From contig JASGGY010000003.1 of NCBI GenBank assembly GCA_047602575.1, positions 496,001 to 560,000 of the forward strand: DNA of 64,000 nucleotides, in the 5' to 3' direction. The notes under the pieces are model-generated. The model saw nothing but the letters and a program-made list of their open reading frames with translations. It ran no database searches and was not told the DNA's origin. This document shows, piece by piece, positions 41,867-48,991 of the stretch (positions are counted from its first letter, which is position 1; the number at the start of each line of letters is the position of its first letter). This DNA is from UBA1366 sp047602575. Lineage in GTDB: Bacteria > Bacillota > Clostridia > Oscillospirales > Ruminococcaceae. The position numbers were made by a program, and so were the translations under genes.

Positions 41867-42055
41867 ATGAAAGACGAAATTTCTCGGTTTACACTAAGAA
41901 CCAGTCAGGAATTACTGGACAAATTAGGGTATATTGCCGAATTTGAGGGAAGAACCAAAAATAAAGAACTGGAACAAATGATAAAAAAGCGCATCGCTGA
42001 GTTTGAAAGAACCAACGGTGTCGTTGATTTGAATGCAAATCGGCATAAGGATTAA
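41867..42055 (+). CDS. Cassette regulator 5: ribbon-helix-helix protein
   Basis: 62 residues; RFTLRTSQELLDKLGYIAEF is the strand-helix start of an Arc-type domain and EGRTKNKELEQMIKKRIAEF the second helix. It aligns with regulator 0 across its length (shared EGR, FE..NGVVDL). AAGGAGG precedes the ATG. Confidence 0.8.
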   Translation: MKDEISRFTLRTSQELLDKLGYIAEFEGRTKNKELEQMIKKRIAEFERTNGVVDLNANRHKD

Positions 42056-42066
42056 GATTTTTTTCC

Positions 42067-42213
42067 TTATGAAATAAGCCGCTGCGTTAAGCGGTAAGTG
42101 GTGAATCGAACAGCAGTCTGCGATAAAAGCGGCTGCTGTTTTTTATTTCTGCCTGTTCCCGCAGGGATGCCGTTGGATGGGAAGCCGGAGATGGTGCAGA
42201 ATTTGGGTTGCAT
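42067..42213 (-). pseudogene. Truncated SLOG 5' end, micro-frame of 48 codons
   Basis: Starts MQPKFCTISGFPSNGIPAG, differing from the SLOG N-terminus at three of the first 17 residues, with GGAGG upstream. A 41-bp stretch (42168-42208) is identical to 39538-39578 inside the SLOG gene. It continues with KKQQPL through the terminator and ends at 42067. Promoter at 42297-42269. Confidence 0.65.
42110..42146 (+). terminator. Cassette terminator 5
   Basis: CAGCAGTCTGC/GCGGCTGCTG stem, six T. The ~80 bp from here rightward are nearly the same as those after terminator 2. Confidence 0.8.
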
Positions 42214-42268
42214 ACAAATTCCTCCATTTTGAACTTATAGTAGCTCAAATCAGTTTTTTAATATTATT

Positions 42269-42297
42269 AGTATATCATAACTTGAAATAAATATCAA
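42269..42297 (-). promoter_or_regulatory. Leftward promoter of cassette 6
   Basis: TTGATA (42297-42292), 17-bp spacer, TATACT (42274-42269). Confidence 0.7.
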
Positions 42298-42365
42298 TAG
42301 TCTGTTTAAAAATGTTTTCTATATCTATATACTTTGAGTATAAAGATTTAGATGGAGGCATCGTC

Positions 42366-42707
42366 ATGAGCAACATCACATCCGAAGTCGGTCAAAGAAT
42401 ACGAAACTACCGCAACCAGTTGCATATAAGTCAAGAAGAACTCGCAGAAAAATGTGGGTTGCATCCAACTTACATCGGTCAAGTTGAACGCGGTGAGAAA
42501 AACGCTACTTTGGAAACCGTTGAAAAGATAGCCGCTGGATTATCAATTGCATTAAATACACTGTTTGAATTCATTGAGAAAAATGATGATACTGGTTCAG
42601 AATACCCGGCGATGGCTTATAAACTTATTCAAAGCGTTTCAAAAGCGGAGCAGGAAAAGTTGATTGATATTCTAAAATCAGTTATGGAATTTAAACATTC
42701 AAACTAA
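42366..42707 (+). CDS. Cassette regulator 6: XRE-family protein with C-terminal extension
   Basis: 113 residues, the largest of the array. GQRIRNYRNQLHISQEELAE to THIGQVERGEKN-like positions form a full XRE helix-turn-helix (YIGQVERGEKNATLETVEKI), followed by a ~40-residue helical tail ending KLIDILKSVMEFKHSN. GGAGG precedes the ATG at 42366. Confidence 0.85.
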   Translation: MSNITSEVGQRIRNYRNQLHISQEELAEKCGLHPTYIGQVERGEKNATLETVEKIAAGLSIALNTLFEFIEKNDDTGSEYPAMAYKLIQSVSKAEQEKLIDILKSVMEFKHSN

Positions 42708-42739
42708 CAAGAAGTGTTAATATTTGATGTCAGTGCTTA

Positions 42740-42853
42740 TCAAATAAAAAGAATTAACAGGCAGCGGCTGCGATAAAGCGGCTGCTGTTTTTTTGCGCCT
42801 AGAATGCTACCGTCTGAGTGAAGGCCGGGGATAATGCAGTATTTGGAGCGCAT
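42740..42853 (-). pseudogene. Truncated, diverged SLOG 5' end, micro-frame of 37 codons
   Basis: Starts MRSKYCIIPGLHSDGSILGA, a diverged form of the SLOG N-terminus, with AAGGAG upstream; then KKQQPLYRSRCL through the terminator. Promoter at 42918-42890. Confidence 0.6.
42760..42794 (+). terminator. Cassette terminator 6
   Basis: GCAGCGGCTGC/GCGGCTGCTG stem with GATAAA loop, seven T. Confidence 0.8.
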
Positions 42854-42889
42854 ATGATTAATCTCTCCTTACATAATGATATGTTGCTT

Positions 42890-42944
42890 ATTATACATGA
42901 ATTTTCATGTATTGTCAAGCGAGCAAAGAAATTTATGGTATAAT
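42890..42944. promoter_or_regulatory. Divergent promoter-operator of cassette 7
   Basis: Leftward TTGACA (42918-42913), 17-bp spacer, TATAAT (42895-42890). A perfect 20-bp palindrome with arms ATACATGAA/TTCATGTAT (42893-42912) fills the spacer. A rightward TATAAT lies at 42939-42944. Confidence 0.8.
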
Positions 42945-42973
42945 TTCTGATAGCAACATAAGGAGTGGTCAAT

Positions 42974-43183
42974 ATGTATTTCTACGAACGAATTCGTAAT
43001 TTAAGAGAAGATCATGACCTTACGCAGACGGATGTTGCGAAGCTGTTGCATACCACACAGCAGGTTTACAGCGAGTATGAAAATGGCGTGAGGGAAATTC
43101 CATTGTTTAAAATAATCATACTGGCAAAGTATTATAAAGTCAGTCTTGACTATATTACTGGTCTTTCGAATGAAAAGAATTGA
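42974..43183 (+). CDS. Cassette regulator 7: XRE-family protein
   Basis: 69 residues starting MYFYERIRNLREDHDLTQTD. DLTQTDVAKLLHTTQQVYSE is the helix-turn-helix and SLDYITGLSNEKN the usual end. It aligns with regulator 4. AAGGAG precedes the ATG. The perfect palindrome upstream is its likely operator. Confidence 0.85.
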   Translation: MYFYERIRNLREDHDLTQTDVAKLLHTTQQVYSEYENGVREIPLFKIIILAKYYKVSLDYITGLSNEKN

Positions 43184-43187
43184 CGGA

Positions 43188-43221
43188 CAGCAGTTGCGAT
43201 AAAAGCGGCTGCTGTTTTATT
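43188..43221 (+). terminator. Cassette terminator 7
   Basis: CAGCAGTTGC/GCGGCTGCTG stem with GATAAAA loop, TTTTATTT. Confidence 0.8.
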
Positions 43222-43337
43222 TAATCAAAGTTTATATAAAATCATTCGCTGTATTTTCATATGCTTTTCTGTTATCATGGCGGATTGATAACAATAACAA
43301 AGATCTGATCATCCATTCGCTTAAATTTACTTTGTAT

Positions 43338-43399
43338 TGTCCTATTAAAGGACATTTTCGAATTAAAACTAGTGTATCATAATAATTGTCCTTTGTCAA
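43338..43399. promoter_or_regulatory. Promoter-operator of cassette 8
   Basis: Leftward TTGACA (43399-43394), 17-bp spacer, TACACT (43376-43371). A palindrome TGTCCT-N5-AGGACA (43338-43354), with a further TTGTCCTTTG half-site near 43386, probably marks operators. Confidence 0.6.
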
Positions 43400-43425
43400 G
43401 ACATCTATTATGGAGTGTGATTCAG

Positions 43426-43668
43426 TTGGCACGTATCATTGACGGTGCAAAAATGAATATCGTGGGCAAAAAGGTGCGCGAATACCGGCTGGCGCAGAAA
43501 ATGAGCCAGCAGCAGCTTTCCGCAAAGCTTGAAACCATTGCGGTTTACATATGCCGCGGTTCTATCTCAAGAATTGAAGATCAGACAAGAACCGTATCGG
43601 ATATTGAGCTGTATGGACTTGCAAAGATTCTCAATAAACCGGTGGAAAGCTTTTTTCAAGATGTATAA
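43426..43668 (+). CDS. Cassette regulator 8: XRE-family protein
   Basis: 80 residues from a TTG start nine bases after GGAG: MARIIDGAKMNIVGKKVREY, then QKMSQQQLSAKLETIAVYIC, RGSISRIEDQTRTVSDIELY and a C-terminal NKPVESFFQDV. This is a common clostridial XRE subfamily. It closes the array; its terminator (43674-43700) has a different sequence from the others. Confidence 0.82.
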   Translation: MARIIDGAKMNIVGKKVREYRLAQKMSQQQLSAKLETIAVYICRGSISRIEDQTRTVSDIELYGLAKILNKPVESFFQDV

Positions 43669-43673
43669 GCCGA

Positions 43674-43700
43674 GCAGCCCGATTCCCGGCTGCTCTTTTT
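43674..43700 (+). terminator. Terminator at the end of the regulator array
   Basis: GAGCAGCC/GGCTGCTC stem followed by TTTTTC. Confidence 0.75.
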
Positions 43701-43799
43701 CTGCGCCCGGATCATGAGCCAGCAGGCGCTGTCCGATTGCGGACGCCCGTTGTTTACGCATTGTTTACGAAATCCTGTGCCGGCGCTGCGGTTTTCCCC

Positions 43800-43828
43800 T
43801 TGACAAAAGAGGCGGAAACTGGTATAGT
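43800..43828 (+). promoter_or_regulatory. Promoter of the ACT-hom-thrB operon
   Basis: TTGACA (43800-43805), 17-bp spacer, TATAGT (43823-43828), 44 bp before the first ATG. Confidence 0.8.
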
Positions 43829-43871
43829 TGTTTGTATGGCAAGTACAGATGTTTTTGAGAGGAGAACCGTC

Positions 43872-44312
43872 ATGTCGGACACGCGGTTTGTGGTGGTGGA
43901 TTCCGGCGTTTTACCGGAGATTATTCTCAAGGTTCTAAACGCAAAGCGCCTGCGTGCGGCAGGCGACGCGAAAAGCTCCGCGGAGGCATGCCGCGCGGTG
44001 GGGATTTCCCGCAGCGCCTATTATAAATACAAGGACTGCGTTTACACCTATGACGAGAAAATCAAGAACCGGATCATGTCGTTCTATTTTGTTCTCAGGG
44101 ACGAAAAGGGCATTCTGCTGTCGGTCATCACGCATCTGTACACCCTCGGTGCGAACATCCTCACCGTCAACCAGAACATCCCGCTCGATGCGGCGGCTTC
44201 GGTGACTTGCACGGTGAAATTCGAGGGAACGGACGTGAGCAGCGCGTCCGTTTTAAAAGAGCTGCGCACCGTTCCCGGTGTGGTAGAAGCGCGGCTGATT
44301 TCGGAGGAATAA
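43872..44312 (+). CDS. ACT-domain protein (UPF0735/PheB-like)
   Basis: 146 residues starting MSDTRFVVVDSGVLPEIILK. A short helix-turn-helix-like part (SSAEACRAVGISRSAYYKYK) precedes a C-terminal ACT domain (~70-146, KGILLSVITHLYTLGANILT). ACT domains sense amino acids; in Firmicutes this gene commonly precedes hom, so it likely links to threonine/methionine synthesis control. GAGAGGAG precedes the ATG. Confidence 0.88.
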   Translation: MSDTRFVVVDSGVLPEIILKVLNAKRLRAAGDAKSSAEACRAVGISRSAYYKYKDCVYTYDEKIKNRIMSFYFVLRDEKGILLSVITHLYTLGANILTVNQNIPLDAAASVTCTVKFEGTDVSSASVLKELRTVPGVVEARLISEE

Positions 44313-44356
44313 GCGCCCTGTGCAGAGTTTGAGAGAAAGAAAGGTTGTTCATTTTT

Positions 44357-45596
44357 ATGAGTAAAATCGCGGTCATCGGCTACGGCGTGGTCGGTTCGGG
44401 AACGGTGGAGCTGTTTGAGAAAAACAAGGCTGCCATCTCCAAAAAGGTCGGCAGACCGGTCGAAATCAAGTACATTGTGGACTTGCGGGAATTTCCCGAC
44501 AGCCCGTATGCGGATAAATTCGTCAAGGACTTCAATGTGGTCCTCAACGACGACGAAATCGAGGTCGTTGCGGAGCTGATGGGCGGGCTGAACCCGGCGT
44601 ACAGCTTCACAAAACAGCTGCTCGAGGTGGGCAAAAGCGTTGTGACCTCAAACAAGGAGCTGGTCGCTTATCACGGCGCGGAGCTGCTGGAAATTGCCAG
44701 AAAACATAACGCCAATTACTTATTTGAAGCAAGCGTGGGCGGCGGTATTCCGATCATCCGCCCCATTCACAAGTGCCTTGCCGGCAATACCATCGAGCAG
44801 ATCAGCGGCATTTTAAACGGCACGACGAACTTCATCCTTACCAAAATGGTGAAGGAGCAGGTGGATTTTGCTTCCGCCCTCAAGACCGCGCAGAAGCTCG
44901 GTTACGCCGAAAAAGACCCCACCGCCGACGTGGAGGGTCACGATGCGTGCCGTAAAATCTGCATTCTGGGTTCGCTGGCGTTCGGCAAGCATATTTATCC
45001 GGAAATGGTTCACTGCTCCGGCATCACCAGAATCACGACCGAGGATATGGAATACGCGGAAAACGCGGGTTATGCCGTCAAGCTCATCGGCACGGTCAAA
45101 GCCATGGACGACGGCAGGCTGACCGCCGTTGTCTGCCCGCGCTTTGTGAGCCGCGGCAACATTCTCTCGTCCGTGGAGGACGTTTATAACGCGATTACTG
45201 TCACGGGCGACGGCGTGGGCGACGTGATGTTTTACGGCAAGGGTGCGGGAAAGCTACCGACGGCTTCTGCGGTTGTGGGCGACATCATCGACGCGCTCAA
45301 AGCATCAGGTGCGCGTGCTGGATATTTCGTGGGAGGACAGCACAGACCGCAGCTTTATGGTTTCGCACAAAAAAGCGGAGGTTTCGATGTTCGTGCGCAT
45401 TCGTTCAGACAAAGCGGAGCAGCTCAAGTCATCGCTTTCGGAGCTGTTCGGCAAGCTGATTTTCATTGAGCGCGCCGGCAGACCGAAAAACGAGCTTGCG
45501 TTCATCACGCCGAACATGGTTGAGGAACAGATTGACGAGAACCTGACCATTCTCTCCCGCTCCGCGGAAATCGCAAGCAAGGTAAGGATTTTATAA
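44357..45596 (+). CDS. hom: Homoserine dehydrogenase, split by a one-base frameshift
   Basis: MSKIAVIGYGVVGSGTVELF is the NAD(P) site; SNKELVAYHGAEL, GILNGTTNFILTKM and YAEKDPTADVEGHDACRK are catalytic-domain signatures. The frame goes wrong near 45302: dropping that G restores DALKHQVRVLDISWEDS and leads into a C-terminal ACT-type domain ending KVRIL at 45596. The whole protein is ~412 residues, normal length. It reduces aspartate semialdehyde to homoserine. The frameshift is probably a sequence error, since thrB follows directly. Confidence 0.88.
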
Positions 45597-45649
45597 TTCG
45601 TGCCGATTCCGGCAGGATGAACCGGAAAACAGAACGGGGGGGTATGGCG

Positions 45650-46540
45650 ATGATTCAAATCAGAATCCCCGCGACAAGCGCCAATTTAGGGGCGGGCTTT
45701 GACGCGCTCGGGCTGGCGCTGGGGTTTTATAATTATGTTGAAATCGGCGAAAGCGATCGCGTAGAGATCTGCACAACGGATGAAAATTGCGACGTTCCGA
45801 CGGACGAAAGCAACCTGATTTACCGCTCGGCGCAGGATTTATACCGCGTGTGCGGGAAAACGCTCGGCGGCTTGAAGCTTGTTCAGACCAATCAAATTCC
45901 GTTCGCGCGGGGCTTGGGTTCAAGCTCGGCGTGCATCGCGGCGGGGCTGGTGGGCGCAAACGTGCTGCTCGGCAGTCCGCTTTCGCAGGATGATCTGATC
46001 GATCTTGCCGCGCAGATTGAGGGGCATCCGGACAACACCGCCCCCGCGCTGCTGGGCGGGATCGTGACCGCCGTGTTCGACGGGCGGCGCGTACACTGGG
46101 TGCGCCAGGAGGTTTACACAAAGTTGAAATTCGCTGCGATCATTCCGGACTTCGAGCTGAAAACCGAACGCGCGCGGGCGTGCTTGCCGACGGAGGTTTC
46201 GCACAAGGACGCGGTTTACAACCTCTCGCGGGCGGCGCTGTTTTCGGCTTCCCTGCTGACGGGGAAATTTGAAAACCTGCGCACCGCCGTACACGACCGG
46301 CTTCACCAGCCCTATCGCATGGAGCTGATCCCACGCTGTCGCGACGTGTTCGACATCGCCTACAGCCACGGTGCTTACGGCGTTTTCATCAGCGGCGCAG
46401 GCCCGACCGTCATGGCAATCGTGGACGAGCAGAACACCTTTTTCGCCGGTCGGGTCAAGTTCTCTCTCGACAACGCCGGACTGTCCGGCTGGACCGTTCG
46501 CGAATTCCAGATTGACAACGAAGGCACAAAAATCTTATAA
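45650..46540 (+). CDS. thrB: Homoserine kinase
   Basis: About 296 residues of the GHMP kinase family. MIQIRIPATSANLGAGFDAL is motif 1; FARGLGSSSACIAAGLVGAN is the ATP-binding motif 2; VFISGAGPTVMAIVDEQ is motif 3. It phosphorylates homoserine for threonine synthesis. ATG 45650 fits the family start and the G-rich ribosome site; ATG 45644 is also possible. It completes the ACT-hom-thrB operon. Confidence 0.93.
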   Translation: MIQIRIPATSANLGAGFDALGLALGFYNYVEIGESDRVEICTTDENCDVPTDESNLIYRSAQDLYRVCGKTLGGLKLVQTNQIPFARGLGSSSACIAAGLVGANVLLGSPLSQDDLIDLAAQIEGHPDNTAPALLGGIVTAVFDGRRVHWVRQEVYTKLKFAAIIPDFELKTERARACLPTEVSHKDAVYNLSRAALFSASLLTGKFENLRTAVHDRLHQPYRMELIPRCRDVFDIAYSHGAYGVFISGAGPTVMAIVDEQNTFFAGRVKFSLDNAGLSGWTVREFQIDNEGTKIL

Positions 46541-46544
46541 AATT

Positions 46545-46579
46545 AAACTGCGGGGAAGCGTGATGCTTTCCCGCAGTTT
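46545..46579 (+). terminator. Terminator after thrB
   Basis: Perfect 15-bp arms beginning AAACTGCGGGG around a five-base loop. The T run is weak. Confidence 0.65.
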
Positions 46580-46597
46580 GGTTATAGTTATTACCTT

Positions 46598-46690
46598 TGT
46601 CAGAGGGTTTCACCCGTGCTGCCGCGCACGGCAGCATCGACACCCTCCCACCAAAGGGGGCATGCCCCCTTTGGAAACCCGTTGTTTTGG
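46598..46690 (+). repeat. GC-hairpin repeat, copy 4
   Basis: GTCAGAGGG start, a hairpin around CTGCCGCGCACGGCAG, GACACCCTCCCACCAAAGG, the GGGGGCATGCCCCC hairpin, then GGAAACCCGTTGTTTT. It lies after thrB. Confidence 0.75.
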
Positions 46691-46770
46691 GAGTATCAGT
46701 TTGTCGCTTTTTGAAAATCTGATTGAATTACTTTTTGGTGCGGTTCAAGATACTTTATTGGCGGCTTGTG

Positions 46771-48957
46771 CTATTTTTTTCGACGGGAGTAGCGCCGTTT
46801 TGATTTGTTTTTACGCAAGCCTGTTTTGAATGCGCGGTATGCTGCGTAGCAGGCTTTTTCGTCGCCGGCGGCGGTCTGGTTGGTGTAGGTGAGGCGCTCG
46901 AATGCGTCGGTGAGCGCGGTTAAATCGCACTTGGCTTGCGCTTGCGCGGCGGAACGCACCTCGCCCGCGGTCATGGTGTAGGGCACACGGTGCGCCCTAC
47001 GTGCCGCAGCTTTGCGGGCGCGCAGGAACAGGCGGCGGATCTGCGTTTGTTTCGGGAAGACCGCAATTGACACGCGGAATGCGCACTCTCCGATCGGTCC
47101 GCGCGCAAGTACTCCCGCGATGCAGAGCAGCGCCGCGGCGATGATCGCCTGAATGCGCGCAAACGGCGGCAAAACAAACGCAAAGCCCGTGCCGTCCGCC
47201 CCTCCCCCGCCGCTGTCTGCGACGGTCGGCTCAAAGGTCATCCAACCGATGCCGGAGATGAACACCTCCGGAAATGCGTGGGCGTCTTCCTCGCGCACAA
47301 CATAGCTGTTTGTTCCGTCGCGCTCCGAACTGAGAAAGCCCTCCGTCACCCGTGCGGGAAGCCCCGCCTCGCGCGCGAGCAGCGCCATTGCCGACGCAAA
47401 ATCCGAGCAAGTACCGCGGCGGCTGTCAAACAGGAAATATTCCGCAGCGTTATCGCTTTCCGGCGGCACATAATACAGATCGTAAACAAAATCGCCGTTG
47501 TGGAAATAGCGCTCGATGGCTTGCGCTTTTTCTAAATCCGATGTACAGCCCGCCGTAATCTGCTGCGCGAGGGCGGTGATTTTCGCGGAGGTCGGCTGGT
47601 AGGTGTTTTTGTAATAAGCCTGCGCGTTCTCTAAATCCGTGATGTGCGCCGAAACCGCATCCTTTGCGGCACCTTCCGGAAGGAAGATATTCGCCGTATG
47701 AAGAAACGCCGCATAAGCATCCTGATCGGTGAACTGCGCCGCAAAATCATACACAGCTTTAGAATACGCTTCATTGTAATATTGCACATTGAAAATTCGA
47801 CTGGCAGGCAATTTCTTTTCGTTGACGAACATCTCGCCGCTCTCGTTGCGGTAAAGCTTCATGCCGTCCGCATCCGCGCTGATCGGGTTTAAAACATTGA
47901 GCAAATACCAAGTTTTATAAACAGCCATATAGGTGATCTCGCAGGTTTTGACCGGTGTGTTTACCGCGTCAAAAAGCGCGTCGCTCAGATGATATTGCTG
48001 CACAAAGGACGGGTGAAGCTTTGCCGCTTCTTTCAGCGCCGCGGCAAACGCGGGCAGATTTTGTTCCGCCGCCGTGTCCGCCCAGTTCGCGAAGCCGTAG
48101 TGGAATTGATCCGTTTCATACCGTGACCAATGCGTGCCGTCATAGAGATCGAAAACCTGTTTGCGCAGATAGAGCGGCTCGTCGGATCTCACCGTCGCGA
48201 CCACCGTGCGGCTCAGATCGCCGTAAGGACTTTGCCCGAGAAATTCGCTGAACGCGCCGAGGTCATATATCGCCGCTTTGTTGCGGTTTGTGTTTTGATT
48301 GAACAGATCGTAATATAATTCCTTGAGCGGAGCTTCCGACGGCTTTGGGATTGCCAGCGCGCTGCCGACCACCACAGCCGCAAAGCCCGCCGCCGTCAAA
48401 TAATAGGACAGATTCCGCGCCACACGTATGCCCTTTGCCAGCACCGTCTGGCGGCAATGTACAATCACCAGCAGATACAGCGCGACCGTCAGGATAATAA
48501 AGCGCAGCGGGATTGTTTCCGTGCGCTTGAAATACGCCGCGCAGGGAATGAGCGTAACCAGAATCAGCGCGACATTCCGATAGCGCACCAGCGTGAAATA
48601 ATACACGAACGACGCCATTAAAAAACAAAACGGAAAAAAAATCGCATACGAAAAGCCGCTTGTGTCCGCATCGCCCGCAGCACCCGTGAAATACAGCAGA
48701 AACGACCGGCTGCCGTTGTTCTGAACAAAATGCAGCACCGGCAGCAGCACAGCCGCCAGCATCGGCAGGTAAATCAGCGGTGCGAACGCCCGCCCGCGTT
48801 TGACCAGCGTGCAGAACAGAAACGTCGCCGCACAGAGCGCCAGACACAGCGCCAATGTGCGCAGAAAGCCGTTCATAAAAAAGAGGTTCATGATTTCCGC
48901 GCTCAGCGCCGCCGCAAACAGTGCGGGCAATCCCGCTTTCTTTACCGCTTCCTGCAT
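46771..48957 (-). CDS. Membrane-anchored transglutaminase-like protein
   Basis: About 728 residues. The N-terminal ~200 residues hold about seven membrane helices. A transglutaminase core follows: YFLFDSRRGTCSDFASAMAL (catalytic Cys), LPARVTEGFL, VREEDAHAFPEVFISGIGWM (His) and FEPTVADSGG. One further helix precedes a basic cytoplasmic tail. The TgpA/YebA pattern and the MoxR-DUF58 neighbours fit a common operon linked to the cell envelope; the substrate is unknown. ATG 48957 is chosen because AGGAGG is seven bases upstream. Confidence 0.88.
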   Translation of the reverse strand: MQEAVKKAGLPALFAAALSAEIMNLFFMNGFLRTLALCLALCAATFLFCTLVKRGRAFAPLIYLPMLAAVLLPVLHFVQNNGSRSFLLYFTGAAGDADTSGFSYAIFFPFCFLMASFVYYFTLVRYRNVALILVTLIPCAAYFKRTETIPLRFIILTVALYLLVIVHCRQTVLAKGIRVARNLSYYLTAAGFAAVVVGSALAIPKPSEAPLKELYYDLFNQNTNRNKAAIYDLGAFSEFLGQSPYGDLSRTVVATVRSDEPLYLRKQVFDLYDGTHWSRYETDQFHYGFANWADTAAEQNLPAFAAALKEAAKLHPSFVQQYHLSDALFDAVNTPVKTCEITYMAVYKTWYLLNVLNPISADADGMKLYRNESGEMFVNEKKLPASRIFNVQYYNEAYSKAVYDFAAQFTDQDAYAAFLHTANIFLPEGAAKDAVSAHITDLENAQAYYKNTYQPTSAKITALAQQITAGCTSDLEKAQAIERYFHNGDFVYDLYYVPPESDNAAEYFLFDSRRGTCSDFASAMALLAREAGLPARVTEGFLSSERDGTNSYVVREEDAHAFPEVFISGIGWMTFEPTVADSGGGGADGTGFAFVLPPFARIQAIIAAALLCIAGVLARGPIGECAFRVSIAVFPKQTQIRRLFLRARKAAARRAHRVPYTMTAGEVRSAAQAQAKCDLTALTDAFERLTYTNQTAAGDEKACYAAYRAFKTGLRKNKSKRRYSRRKK

Positions 48958-48991
48958 GGTCATTCCTCCTTTTATGATGATCGGCGCGCGG

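Noticed and set aside
39920..43221. Reading the repeated hairpins as integron attC sites
   Set aside because: They are followed by T runs and sit as terminators right after each gene; no integrase is in the window and the conserved block extends into SLOG coding sequence.
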